From contig NZ_BOQL01000024.1 of assembly GCF_018332655.1 (NCBI RefSeq), forward strand, positions 62,001-126,000: DNA of 64,000 nt. The letters run 5' to 3'. The notes below the pieces were generated by a model that was given only the letters and a program-made list of their open reading frames with translations, was not told where the DNA came from and did no database searches. Numbering within the stretch: position 1 is the first letter of the stretch; every line of letters begins with the position of its first letter. Origin of the DNA: Actinoplanes auranticolor. Its GTDB lineage: Bacteria; Actinomycetota; Actinomycetes; Mycobacteriales; Micromonosporaceae. A program made the position numbers and the translations under genes. Below are positions 51,097 to 59,888 of the stretch, piece by piece.

Positions 51097-51959
51097 CCGG
51101 GCTGACCCCGTACCGTTTCCCGGGCCGGACGGCCGTGCTGACCGGAGCCGCCAGCGGCATCGGTGAGCAACTGGCCCACGGCCTGGCCGCCCGCGGCAGC
51201 GACCTGGTGCTGGTGGACCGCGACGCGCTGCGGCTCGACGCCGTCGCCGAGCAGATCCGGGCCACGCATCCTGAGCGCGCCGTCGAGGCGCTGGTCGCCG
51301 ACCTCGGTGACCGGGAGGCCGTGCTGAGCACCGCCGCCGGCATCCGGGAGCGGCACCCGGCGATCGGCCTGCTGGTCAACAACGCGGGGATGGCCCTGGG
51401 CGGGCGGTTCGACCAGCTCGGCGTGGCGCAATTCGAGCAGGTGATGGCGGTCAACTTCACCGCGCCCATGCTGCTCATCCACCACCTGCTGCCGGCCCTG
51501 ACCGCTGCGCCGGGCAGCCACCTGGTCAACGTCTCCAGCCTGTACGGGCTCCTCGCCCCACCGGGACAGTCGGCCTACAGCGCGAGCAAGTTCGCGCTGC
51601 GCGGGCTCAGCGAGGTGCTGCGCGGGGAGCTGCTGGAGTCGGGCGTCGGTGTGACGACGGTGCATCCGGGAGGCATCCGTACCCGGATCGCGGAGACCGC
51701 GCTCATCGGCGCGGGCGTGCCGGCGGCCGACGTCGAGCCGCAGCAGCGGGTGTTCGCCGCGCTGCTGACGTATCCGCCGGACAAGGCGGCCCGGGAGATC
51801 CTCGACGCGGTCGAGCGGCGCCGCGCCCGGCTGCTGATCGCCGCGAGTGCGAAGATCCCCGATCTGCTGGCCCGGCTCATGCCGGTCGGCCACATGCGGC
51901 TGATCGGGCGGCTGACCGCCGCGGCCGGCCGGCGCGCCCGCACGGCGGTGCACCGGTGA
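51093..51959 (+). CDS. SDR-family dehydrogenase/reductase
   Basis: A 288-residue classical SDR: cofactor motif TGAASGIG at residues 17-24, NNAG at 96-99, catalytic Ser149, Tyr162 and Lys166 (SSLYGLLAPPGQSAYSASK). A basic, helical C-terminal extension of about 40 residues (LLARLMPVGHMRLIGRLTAAAGRRAR) may touch the membrane. It overlaps the monooxygenase gene by 4 bases and the hydrolase gene by 4, a tightly coupled trio. The counterpart in the mymA operon is SadH (Rv3085). Confidence 0.9.
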   Translation: MTGLTPYRFPGRTAVLTGAASGIGEQLAHGLAARGSDLVLVDRDALRLDAVAEQIRATHPERAVEALVADLGDREAVLSTAAGIRERHPAIGLLVNNAGMALGGRFDQLGVAQFEQVMAVNFTAPMLLIHHLLPALTAAPGSHLVNVSSLYGLLAPPGQSAYSASKFALRGLSEVLRGELLESGVGVTTVHPGGIRTRIAETALIGAGVPAADVEPQQRVFAALLTYPPDKAAREILDAVERRRARLLIAASAKIPDLLARLMPVGHMRLIGRLTAAAGRRARTAVHR

Positions 51960-52819
51960 GCGGCCCGGGCCCGGTCCGGGAGGTGACCGTCCGCGGAGCG
52001 CGGATCCGGGTGCGGGAGAGCGGCGACCCCGGCCACCCGCCGGTGCTGTTGCTGCACGGCATCGGCCGCAGCCTGGAGGACTGGGATCCGCAGCACGAGC
52101 GGCTGGCCGGCGACCACCGGCTGATCAGCGTCGACCTGCCCGGCTTCGGGCTGTCCGAGCCGCTGCCGGGCCGGGTGACCCTGGCCGCGCTGGCCGAGGG
52201 GGTGGCGGCCACCGTCGACGCGCTCGGCGAGGACCGGCCCCTGCACGTGATGGGCAATTCCCTGGGTGGCGCAGTGGCGATGCGGATGCTCGCCGTGGCC
52301 CCGTCCCGGATCGCCACGCTGACCCTGGTGAACAGCGCCGGCTTCGGCAAGGAAGTCACGCTGGCATTGCGCATTCTCGCCGTTCCGGGTCTCGGGAAAA
52401 CGTTGTTGCGGCGCCTCGATGCTCGCTCGGCGTACCGGATCGAACGCAGCCTGTTCCACGACCGGGCGCACGTTACCCAGGAGCGGGTGGAATTCGCCCT
52501 GCGGGTCGCCGCCCGGCCGCACAACGCCCGGGTCTACCTGGAGACGGCCCGGGAGCTGGGCACCCTGCGCGGCATCCGCGCGCCCTGGCGGCAGACCCTG
52601 CTGGGCCAGGTGGCGGCCCAGGCCAAGCCGGCCCTGATCGTCTGGGGTGACCGTGACCTGATCCTGCCGGCGACCCACCTGGCCGCCGCCCGGGCGGCCT
52701 TTCCGCACGCCACGACGCATCTGTTCGCCGACACCGGGCACATGCCGCAGATCGAGCGGGCGGACGATTTCGCCGATCTGGCCCGGCTGTTCCTGGCCGC
52801 CCATTCCTCGCCTGTTTAG
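51956..52819 (+). CDS. Alpha/beta-fold hydrolase
   Basis: A 287-residue hydrolase. The oxyanion-hole segment is LLLHGIGRSLEDW and the nucleophile elbow is GNSLGG (Ser102). The acid is Asp234 in WGDRDLILP and the base is His262 in DTGHMPQIE. It probably acts on an ester or lactone, for example the product of the upstream Baeyer-Villiger-type enzyme. GTG at 51956 overlaps the SDR stop. It is the counterpart of LipR in the mymA-type cluster. Confidence 0.9.
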   Translation: MSGPGPVREVTVRGARIRVRESGDPGHPPVLLLHGIGRSLEDWDPQHERLAGDHRLISVDLPGFGLSEPLPGRVTLAALAEGVAATVDALGEDRPLHVMGNSLGGAVAMRMLAVAPSRIATLTLVNSAGFGKEVTLALRILAVPGLGKTLLRRLDARSAYRIERSLFHDRAHVTQERVEFALRVAARPHNARVYLETARELGTLRGIRAPWRQTLLGQVAAQAKPALIVWGDRDLILPATHLAAARAAFPHATTHLFADTGHMPQIERADDFADLARLFLAAHSSPV

Positions 52820-52839
52820 CGGACGGTCAGCGAACCGTT

Positions 52840-52913
52840 CCGGAGAGCAATTTGTATTGGCGCGTGCAACTTAAGCTACGTTTCCTACGTCTTGTTGCAC
52901 AGCCGCTCTCCGG
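52840..52913 (+). promoter_or_regulatory. Nested inverted repeats before the protease gene
   Basis: CCGGAGAGC (52840-52848) pairs with GCTCTCCGG (52905-52913), and inside it GTGCAAC (52864-52870) pairs with GTTGCAC (52894-52900). Together they could form a long interrupted hairpin ending at the ribosome binding site of the downstream TTG-started gene, or serve as protein-binding sites. Confidence 0.5.
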
Positions 52914-52925
52914 AAGGACCGCCCT

Positions 52926-53984
52926 TTGCGACCCCGCTCCGCCACGACGCTGCTGCTGGTGCTCCTGCTGCTGCCCGCGGTCGCCGCCGGGCTCGTGCTC
53001 GGCCCGGCGGCCCCGGCCCGGGCAGGCGGGTCACCACCGGCGATCGCCAACGGTGAGGACGCCGTGCCGGGGCGGTACGGCTTCGCGGTGAAGCTCACCA
53101 TGACCGGGATCCCCGTGGCGGGCGGCGGGCGCCGCGACAGCTCCTGCACCGGCGCGCTGGTCGCGCCACGCTGGGTGATCACGGCCGGGCACTGCTTCAA
53201 GAACACCAGGGGGACCCACGTCTCCCGTGTCGTGGCCCGGCTCACCACGGCCACCGCCGGCCGGACCGACCTGTCCGGCACCGGCGGGCACAAGGTCAAG
53301 GTGATCGCGGTCAAGCAGTCGCCGGTCACCGACGTCGCGCTGGCCCGTCTGGCCGAGCCGATCACCGACATCGCCCCGGTCACGCTGAACCGCAAGGCCC
53401 CGAAGATGGGCACGCTCGTGCGGCTCGCCGGCTACGGCCGTACGGTCGACGACGACCCGTCCAGCCTGGCCACCCACCTGCAGACCGGCCAGTTCAAGGT
53501 CGCCTCGCTGAGCCGCGGGTACGTCGGCATGCGCGGCCACGCCCCCCGGTCCACCACCAGCCCCTGCTCGCAGGACTCCGGCGGCCCCTACTTCACCCAG
53601 CGGGGCGACGAGGCGGTGCTGGTGTCGGTGGTCAGCCGCGGGCCGTCGTGCCCGCACGCGAAGGTGGACCTGAGCGGGCGTGTCGACACCATCGCCGGCT
53701 GGATCACCGGCATCATCGGCCGCCCGGCCCCACCCAAGGCGTCCGCCCCGAAGCCGGCCAAGGCTCCGGCGAAGAAGCCCGTGACCGCCACCCCGAGCGC
53801 TCCGGCGTCCGACGACAGCGCGCTGGCCGCCGCGGTCCGCGGCCCGGGTGCCGATCCCGTGGTCCGCACGGCCCTGGCCACCTTCGTGGTCGTCGGCTTC
53901 GGCGCGGTGCCGGCCCTGGTCCTGGGCAACCGCCGCCGCCGGCGTGACCACCAGCGCAGCGGGGTACGCCGGCACCGCCGCTGA
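52926..53984 (+). CDS. Trypsin-like serine protease with C-terminal membrane anchor
   Basis: A 352-residue protein. The signal peptide (LLLVLLLLPAVAAGLVLG) ends near ARA at 33. The chymotrypsin-fold domain has His89 (VITAGHCF), Asp136 (TDVALARL) and Ser218 (CSQDSGGPYF) as catalytic triad. A Lys/Pro/Ala-rich stalk (about 260-300) leads to a hydrophobic segment (TALATFVVVGFGAVPALVLG) and a basic tail, giving a surface-anchored protease. TTG start at 52926 preceded by GGAAGGA. Targets unknown. Confidence 0.88.
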   Translation: MRPRSATTLLLVLLLLPAVAAGLVLGPAAPARAGGSPPAIANGEDAVPGRYGFAVKLTMTGIPVAGGGRRDSSCTGALVAPRWVITAGHCFKNTRGTHVSRVVARLTTATAGRTDLSGTGGHKVKVIAVKQSPVTDVALARLAEPITDIAPVTLNRKAPKMGTLVRLAGYGRTVDDDPSSLATHLQTGQFKVASLSRGYVGMRGHAPRSTTSPCSQDSGGPYFTQRGDEAVLVSVVSRGPSCPHAKVDLSGRVDTIAGWITGIIGRPAPPKASAPKPAKAPAKKPVTATPSAPASDDSALAAAVRGPGADPVVRTALATFVVVGFGAVPALVLGNRRRRRDHQRSGVRRHRR

Positions 53985-54030
53985 CCCGCCTCCGGTCGCC
54001 CGCAGCCGGGTGGGATGAAAGACTGTCCTG

Positions 54031-55275
54031 ATGGACGCGGTCTCGTCCCGCTCCGCCGGGAACCCCTCGGAGCTTGCCGCCCTCGTGGGCGACGACACCG
54101 ACGAGCTCTACGACAACGCGCCCTGCGGCAATCTCGCCACGCTGCCCGACGGCACGATCGTGCGGGTCAACTCCACGCTGCTGGGCTGGCTCGGGCACAC
54201 CCGCGAGGAGCTGGTCGGGCGGCGGCGCTTCGTCGACCTGCTGACCGTCGGCGGACAGGTCTTCCACGAGACCCACCTGGCGCCGCTGCTGCGGATGCGC
54301 GGCGAGATCAACGGCATCGCCCTGGAGCTGCGGGCCGCCGACGGCACCCGGCTGCCCGTGCTGGTCACCGCCACGGTCAAGAACGGGGCCGACGGCACGC
54401 CGCTGGTGGTGCGCATCACGATCTTCGACGCCCGCGAGCGCCGCGCGTACGAGCAGGAACTGCTGCGGGCCCGCCGCGACGCCGAGGGTGACCGGGAACG
54501 CCTGCGCGGCCTGGTCTCCGGCCTGCAGCGCAGCCTGCTGCCGGTCAGCCTGCCCGCTCCGGCCGGCCTGCGCACGGCCGGCCACTACCGGATGGCCTCG
54601 CCCGACGAGGTCGGCGGCGACTTCTACGACCTGTTCCCGCTCAGCGAGGGCCGCTGGGGCTTCTTCCTGGGTGACGTCTGCGGCAAGGGGGTCGAGGCGG
54701 CGGCCGTGACCGCCGCGGCCCGCTACACGCTGCGCGCCGCCGCGGTCTACGACCCCACGCCGGAAGCGGTCCTGCGCAACCTCAATTCGGTGCTCTACCA
54801 GGAGTACCGCAGCCAGGCCCACCGGCATTGCACAGTCGTCTTCGGCGTGCTGACACCGGACGCGACCGGCTGGACGGCCACCATCGCCGGCGGCGGGCAC
54901 CCGCCCCCGCTGCTGCTGCGGCCCGACGGCACCGCCGGCTACCAGCACACCACCGGCGGCACGCTGATCGGGATCATCGCCGATCCCCGGCTGGTCACCC
55001 GCACGTTGCGGCTGGATCCGGGCGACACGCTGGTGTTGTACAGCGACGGGCTGACCGACGCGCGGACCGGCGGTGAGCGCTACGGCAGCGACGCGCTGGA
55101 GGCGTTCGCGCGCACGCTGGCGCCCACGGACGCGCCGGGTGCCCTGGCGGCGTTCGCCGAGTTGCTCGGCACGTTCGAGGAGCTCGACGACGACGTCGCG
55201 CTGATGGCCCTGAGCGTCGACCGGCCCGGCCACGGGGATAGCTCCCGCGTTCCGGCGCCGGTCCCCCTACAGTGA
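54031..55275 (+). CDS. PAS domain-containing PP2C-type (RsbU/SpoIIE) serine phosphatase
   Basis: A 414-residue cytoplasmic protein. A PAS sensor (about residues 27-140: LYDNAPCGNLATLPDGTIVRVNSTLLGWLGHTREELVGR) precedes a short coiled coil (RRAYEQELLRARRDAEGDRERLRGLVSGLQRSLLP) and a SpoIIE/PP2C phosphatase (about 180-400) with metal ligands in EVGGDFYDLF, LGDVCGKGVEAA, AGGGHPPPLLL and LYSDGLTDAR. Such proteins dephosphorylate anti-anti-sigma factors in partner-switching stress pathways. Overlaps the AGE gene by 4 bases. Confidence 0.9.
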   Translation: MDAVSSRSAGNPSELAALVGDDTDELYDNAPCGNLATLPDGTIVRVNSTLLGWLGHTREELVGRRRFVDLLTVGGQVFHETHLAPLLRMRGEINGIALELRAADGTRLPVLVTATVKNGADGTPLVVRITIFDARERRAYEQELLRARRDAEGDRERLRGLVSGLQRSLLPVSLPAPAGLRTAGHYRMASPDEVGGDFYDLFPLSEGRWGFFLGDVCGKGVEAAAVTAAARYTLRAAAVYDPTPEAVLRNLNSVLYQEYRSQAHRHCTVVFGVLTPDATGWTATIAGGGHPPPLLLRPDGTAGYQHTTGGTLIGIIADPRLVTRTLRLDPGDTLVLYSDGLTDARTGGERYGSDALEAFARTLAPTDAPGALAAFAELLGTFEELDDDVALMALSVDRPGHGDSSRVPAPVPLQ

Positions 55276-56492
55276 TTCAGATGTCCTCCTGGCCGACGAA
55301 CCCCGCCCATCACCGCTGGCTGGACCAGCACACCCGGGAGCTGCTGGCGTTCGGGCGCCGGACCGCCGATCCGGCCGGTGGCGCCCGTTGGCTCGACGCC
55401 CGCGGCCGGCCGGATCCGCGGCAGCCGGTCTCCACTCTGCTCAGCTCGCGGATGACCCACGTGTACGCGGTCGGCACCCTGCTCGGCGTGCCCGGCGCCG
55501 CCCCGATCGCCGAGCTGGCCCTGCGCGGGCTCACCGGCCGGCTGTGCGACGAGCAGCACGGCGGCTGGTTCCCGGCGCTCGGCGACCGCACGGTCAAGGC
55601 GTGCTACGACCACGCGTTCGTGCTGCTCGCCGGCGCCTCCGCGACCAGCGCCGGGCTGACCGGCGGTCCCGCCCTGCTCGCCGCGGCCGAGGAGGTCTTC
55701 GTGCGGCGCTTCTGGGACGAGGACGCCGGGCGCTGCGTGGACACGTGGAACGCCGGCTTCACGGTCCTGGACGGCTACCGGGGTGTCAACGGCAACATGC
55801 ACGCGGTCGAGGCGATGCTGACGGTGGCCGGGGTGACCGGCGACGACGCGTGGCTGGAGCGGGCGCTGCGGGTCTGCCGGTTCGTGGCCGACACCGCGCG
55901 GGCGCACGACTGGCGCATCCCCGAGCACTACGACGAGCACTGGCGGCCGTTGCCGGAGTTCCACCGGGACCAGCCGGACCACCCGTTCAAGCCGTACGGC
56001 GCCACGGTCGGTCACGGCCTGGAATGGTCGCGCCTGTTCCTGCACGCCGAGGCCGCGCGGCCGGCGGAGTCCTGGCTCGCGGAGGCCGCCCGGTCCCTGT
56101 TCGACCGGGCGGTGCGCGACGGCTGGGCGGTCGACGGGCGGCCCGGCTTCGTCTACACCACCGACTGGACCGGCGCCGCGGTGGTCCGCGACCGGATGCA
56201 CTGGGTGACCACCGAGGCGATCAGCGCCGCCGCGGCCCTGCACCGGCGCTTCGGCGACGAGCAGTACGCGACCTGGTACCGCACCTGGTGGGACTACGCG
56301 GCGGCGTACCAGGTCGACCACGAGCATGGCTCCTGGTTCCACCAGCTCGACGCGGAGAACGTGCCGACCGAGACGGTGTGGCCGGGTAAGCCGGATCTGT
56401 ACCACAGCCTGCAGGCGACGCTGACCGCCCGGCTGCCGCTGACGCCGATGCTGGCGCCGGCCGTCGCGCAGAAGCTGACCGGCCCGGTGTAG
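55272..56492 (+). CDS. AGE-family sugar epimerase/isomerase (YihS-like)
   Basis: A protein of about 406 residues with an (alpha/alpha)6 barrel of the N-acylglucosamine 2-epimerase family. Conserved histidines lie in MTHVYAVGTLLG, CYDHAFVLLAG, NGNMHAVEAMLTVAG, VGHGLEWSRLFLH and DLYHSLQA. The NMHAVEA and KPDLYHSLQA segments are those of mannose/sulfoquinovose isomerases (YihS type) rather than renin-binding epimerases. GTG at 55272 overlaps the phosphatase stop; an ATG three codons later is an alternative. A divergent DeoR/MFS pair follows, suggesting a sugar-utilisation locus. Confidence 0.85.
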   Translation: MIQMSSWPTNPAHHRWLDQHTRELLAFGRRTADPAGGARWLDARGRPDPRQPVSTLLSSRMTHVYAVGTLLGVPGAAPIAELALRGLTGRLCDEQHGGWFPALGDRTVKACYDHAFVLLAGASATSAGLTGGPALLAAAEEVFVRRFWDEDAGRCVDTWNAGFTVLDGYRGVNGNMHAVEAMLTVAGVTGDDAWLERALRVCRFVADTARAHDWRIPEHYDEHWRPLPEFHRDQPDHPFKPYGATVGHGLEWSRLFLHAEAARPAESWLAEAARSLFDRAVRDGWAVDGRPGFVYTTDWTGAAVVRDRMHWVTTEAISAAAALHRRFGDEQYATWYRTWWDYAAAYQVDHEHGSWFHQLDAENVPTETVWPGKPDLYHSLQATLTARLPLTPMLAPAVAQKLTGPV

Positions 56493-56498
56493 GAGGGC

Positions 56499-57659
56499 TC
56501 ACCGAGGGCGGCGCAGGGCAACCGCCAGCCCGAGGTCGAGGATGATGACCGCGGCCAGGGCCGGTGCGATGGCGGCCGGCCCGAGCCGGTCGTGGGTCAG
56601 GCCGATCAGCGGTGAGATCAGGATCGGTCCGAAGCTGGCTCCGGCGATCACCAGTGCGGTCGACGGGCCGGCCGCGGGGGTGGCCTGGACGAACCACGAC
56701 AGGGCGGTGGGGAACACCGGGGCCAGGAAGAGGCCGGTCAGAACGAAGCTGTAACCGGCGGCCGGTGGCCACCAGGCCAGGGCCATGCTCACCGCGGCTA
56801 GGAGCAGGGTCAGGGGCACCAGCCGGGCCGGCGGCAGCCGCAGACTGAGCGGGGCGGCGAGCAGGCGGCCGACGGTGAAGGCGACCCAGAACGCCGCGGT
56901 GGCCCCGGCGGCGGTGTCCGCGCCGGTACCGACGACTTCGATGAGGTACGTGGCGGCCCAGCTGGCCACGCCGGTCTCGGCGCCGACGTAGAGCAGGAAG
57001 AGCACCAGGAACGCGGCCACGATCAGGGGCCGGCCGACGACTGTCCCCCGGCCCCGGGCCGGGCCGGCCGGCGGCAGGCTCCGGGCGCCGGCCAGCAGCG
57101 GCATCGTCCCCAGGGCGATGACCAGGTACGTGAGCCCGATGACGAGCCTGTTGCCGTCGGTCGCCGCCACGAGCAGCGGACCGGCGACGGCGCCCACCCC
57201 GAAGGCGGCGCTGAGCAGGTTGAGGACCACGGCGCCGCGCTCGCCGTACGCGGACGCGAAGTAGACGTTGAGGTCGAGGTCGAGCCCGCCGAAGCCCAGC
57301 CCGAGCAGGAACGCCCCGCCCAGCAGAACCGGCCAGGAGGGTGCGGCCGCCAGCACGACGGCGCCGGCAGCGACGAAGGCCAGCGCGACGAGGAACCGGG
57401 TGCGGGAGGTACTGCGCCCCGCCGCGCCCGCCGCCAGCACGCCGAGGACGGATCCGGCGAAGTGGGCGCTGACCAGCAGGCCGGCCGCGGTGGCCGAGCC
57501 GCCGAAGCTCGCGCGCAGGACGGGTATGAGCGGCCCGTACACCGCGACGAGCAGCCCGATCAGGAAGAATGCCGCACCGCCTCCGATGGCGACCCGGAGC
57601 GACGGCGGGCCGGCGAGCGACGGCGCTCGGGAGGGTGCGAAAGTCTCGGCCACGGGCAT
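56499..57659 (-). CDS. MFS transporter, probable sugar permease
   Basis: A 386-residue membrane protein with about twelve helices in two halves. It has an MFS loop (SHFAGSVLGVLAAGAAGRSTSRTRFL), GFGGLDLDLNVYFASAYGERGAVVLNLLSAAFGVGAVAGPLLV and FPTALSWFVQATPAAGPSTALVIAG. These segments fit the FucP/FHS-like sugar symporters. It is convergent with the AGE-epimerase gene and divergent from the DeoR gene with a repeat-rich gap, so the imported substrate is probably a sugar processed by that epimerase. Confidence 0.82.
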   Translation of the reverse strand: MPVAETFAPSRAPSLAGPPSLRVAIGGGAAFFLIGLLVAVYGPLIPVLRASFGGSATAAGLLVSAHFAGSVLGVLAAGAAGRSTSRTRFLVALAFVAAGAVVLAAAPSWPVLLGGAFLLGLGFGGLDLDLNVYFASAYGERGAVVLNLLSAAFGVGAVAGPLLVAATDGNRLVIGLTYLVIALGTMPLLAGARSLPPAGPARGRGTVVGRPLIVAAFLVLFLLYVGAETGVASWAATYLIEVVGTGADTAAGATAAFWVAFTVGRLLAAPLSLRLPPARLVPLTLLLAAVSMALAWWPPAAGYSFVLTGLFLAPVFPTALSWFVQATPAAGPSTALVIAGASFGPILISPLIGLTHDRLGPAAIAPALAAVIILDLGLAVALRRPR

Positions 57660-57669
57660 AGTATGCAGA

Positions 57670-57723
57670 GAACCGCAGATTCCAGCAAGAAACCTCAGAA
57701 TTTCCGGAAGGAAACCGCAGATG
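57670..57723. promoter_or_regulatory. Three direct repeats, candidate DeoR operator
   Basis: GAACCGCAGATTCC (57670), GAAACCTCAGAATTTCC (57689) and GAAACCGCAGATG (57711) share the core AACCKCAGA, with AACC starting at 57671, 57691 and 57713. They fill the gap between the divergent MFS and deoR-type genes; the third overlaps the deoR start codon, consistent with autorepression. Confidence 0.7.
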
Positions 57724-58500
57724 TTCGCAGCCGAGCGCCAGGACCGGATCCTGGCCGAGCTGGTCGCCCACGGCCGGGTCACGGTGACCGCGCTGGCCGC
57801 CGCCCAGGGCGTCTCCGAGGACACCGTCCGGCGCGACCTCAAAGTCCTGGCCGACCGCGGCTACCTGCAGAAGACGCACGGGGGCGCGGTCGCCCTGGAT
57901 CCGGCCCGGATGGCCTGGACCGCCCGCTCGGACCTGCACACCCAGGCCAAGGCGGCGATCGGCGCGGTCGCGGCACCGCTGGTCTCCCCCGGGCAGACGA
58001 TCTTCCTGGACGCCGGCTCGACCGTGCGGGAGCTGGCCCGGCAGCTCACGACCCGCCCGCTGACCGTGATCACCAATTCCCTGGACATCGCCGCCGTGTT
58101 CGCCGACGACCGGCAGGTCCAGCTCACCGTCACCGGGGGCGACTGGCAGCCGGAGGGTCGCCTGCTGACCGGCTCGGCCACGCTGGCGGCCCTGGGCGCC
58201 CGCCGCGGCGACTGGGCGTTCCTGGGCGCCTGCGCGATCGACCCGCAGGTCGGCGTGACCGCGGAATCCGACCCCGACGCCCAGGTCAAGCGGGCCATGT
58301 CCGGCGCCGCCCGGCACACGGTGGTGCTGGCCGACCGCACGAAGTTCGGCTCGATCAGTCCGTACCTGGTCGCGCCGGTCACCGACCTGTACGCCGTGGT
58401 CACCGACGACGCCGCGGCCGCCGAGGCGCTACGCGCAGCCGGACTGCCCCGGGCCCTGCACGCGCCCGGCGCTCGCCCCGCCGGCGCGCCTCCGGAGTGA
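57721..58500 (+). CDS. DeoR/GlpR-family sugar-responsive regulator
   Basis: A 259-residue regulator. The DeoR helix-turn-helix ERQDRILAELVAHGRVTVTALAAAQGVSEDTVRRDLKVLADRGYLQKTHGGAV is at the N-terminus. The sugar-phosphate sensor domain contains FLDAGSTVRELARQL, ITNSLDIAAVF, LTVTGGDWQPEGRLLTG, LGACAID and VVLADRTKFG. ATG at 57721 after GGAAGGA. Likely represses the divergent MFS gene and itself in response to a phosphorylated sugar. Confidence 0.9.
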   Translation: MFAAERQDRILAELVAHGRVTVTALAAAQGVSEDTVRRDLKVLADRGYLQKTHGGAVALDPARMAWTARSDLHTQAKAAIGAVAAPLVSPGQTIFLDAGSTVRELARQLTTRPLTVITNSLDIAAVFADDRQVQLTVTGGDWQPEGRLLTGSATLAALGARRGDWAFLGACAIDPQVGVTAESDPDAQVKRAMSGAARHTVVLADRTKFGSISPYLVAPVTDLYAVVTDDAAAAEALRAAGLPRALHAPGARPAGAPPE

Positions 58501-58504
58501 GCGC

Positions 58505-58535
58505 GGCCCGGCCGTCCACAGCGGACGGCCGGGCC
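58505..58535. terminator. Bidirectional terminator between deoR-type and narK genes
   Basis: GGCCCGGCCGTCC at 58505-58517 and its perfect complement at 58523-58535 with a five-base loop, between convergent genes. Confidence 0.85.
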
Positions 58536-58550
58536 GGACGTGCGTCCCGG

Positions 58551-59888
58551 TCAGACGCCGGCGAGCTTGCGGCTCGACGAGCGCAGGTAGACAGCCCAGG
58601 TGACCAGCACGCAGAGCGCGTAGAAGGCGATGAACGCGATGTACGCGGCGTCCGCGGTCTGGTAGGTCAGGAACGACTGCCGAAACGCCAGGTTGACCAG
58701 CACCCCGCCGAAGGCGCCGATCGCCCCGGCGATGCCGATCACCGCGCCGGACAGCCGCCGGGCCTCGTGCTCGTCGGCCGGGTTCTTCAACGCGAAGATG
58801 CGCGGGATCATCTTGTACGTCGAACCGTTGCCGATCCCGCTGAAGATGAACAGCGCGATGAAGCCGACCAGGTAGAGCGGTAGCGAGCGCAGTTGCGAGG
58901 CCAGCAGCACGATGCTCGCGCCGGCCGCCATCGCGACGAAGTTCCAGAAGGTGACCCGGGCGCCGCCGAGCCGGTCGGCCAGCGCCCCGCCGACCGGGCG
59001 GATCAGCGAGCCCAGCAGCGGGCCCAGGAAGGTCAGGTACGCGGCCTTGACCGGGGTGTTGAAGTCCTCGGCGAACTGCACCTGCAGCACCTGGCCGAAG
59101 GCGAAGCCGAAGCCGATGAACGAGCCGAAGGTGCCGATGTAGAGCAGCGCCATGATCCAGGTGTGACCCTCACGGGCGGCGTCGCGCATGCCGCGTTTCT
59201 CGTTGCGGGCCTGGGTCAGGTTGTCCATCTTCAGCGCCGAGCCGAGCACGGCGAGCACGATCAGCGGGATGTAGATGCCGGCCACGATGCCCGGGTGCCC
59301 GGCGCCGAAGACGGCCAGCACGAACAGGCCGATCAGCTGCACGGCCGCGACACCGAGGTTGCCGCCGCCGGCGTTGATGCCCAGCGCCCAGCCCTTGAGC
59401 CGGTCCGGGTAGAACGCGTTGATGTTGGCCATCGACGACGCGAAGTTGCCACCGCCCACACCGGCGATCGCGGCGAGCACGATCAGCGTCGTGTAGGACA
59501 CGCCGGGCTCGATCAGGAAAGCGGCCAGCACCGCCGGGATCAGCAGCAGGGACGCGCTGATGATGGTCCAGTTACGGCCGCCGAACCGGGCCACCGCGAA
59601 GGTGTACGGGATCCGCAGCGCCCCGCCGACCAGCGCGGGCACGGCGGTCAGCAGGAACTTGCCGGCCGGGTCGATGCCGTACGCGGGGCCGAGGAACAGC
59701 ACCAGCACCGACCACAGCGTCCACACCGAGAAGCCGATGTGCTCGGAGAAGATCGAGAAGACCAGGTTGCGCCGGGCGATCGGGGCGCCGGTGGTGTCCC
59801 AGAACGCCCGGTCCTCGGGCCGCCAGTCGTCGATCCAGTGTCCGCGGACGGTTTTCGCCGCGGGACGTTCCAGGGTGCTTGCGGTCAT
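58551..59888 (-). CDS. narK: Nitrate/nitrite transporter, NarK/NNP type (MFS)
   Basis: A 445-residue twelve-helix MFS protein of the nitrate/nitrite porter family. It shows the nitrate signature pattern GVGGGNFASSMANINAFYPDRLKGWALGINAGGGNLGVA and the second-half LGSLIRPVGGALADRLGGARVT loop. It brings nitrate in for the downstream assimilation enzymes. It is last in the operon; ATG overlaps the nirD stop (ATGA). Confidence 0.92.
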   Translation of the reverse strand: MTASTLERPAAKTVRGHWIDDWRPEDRAFWDTTGAPIARRNLVFSIFSEHIGFSVWTLWSVLVLFLGPAYGIDPAGKFLLTAVPALVGGALRIPYTFAVARFGGRNWTIISASLLLIPAVLAAFLIEPGVSYTTLIVLAAIAGVGGGNFASSMANINAFYPDRLKGWALGINAGGGNLGVAAVQLIGLFVLAVFGAGHPGIVAGIYIPLIVLAVLGSALKMDNLTQARNEKRGMRDAAREGHTWIMALLYIGTFGSFIGFGFAFGQVLQVQFAEDFNTPVKAAYLTFLGPLLGSLIRPVGGALADRLGGARVTFWNFVAMAAGASIVLLASQLRSLPLYLVGFIALFIFSGIGNGSTYKMIPRIFALKNPADEHEARRLSGAVIGIAGAIGAFGGVLVNLAFRQSFLTYQTADAAYIAFIAFYALCVLVTWAVYLRSSSRKLAGV

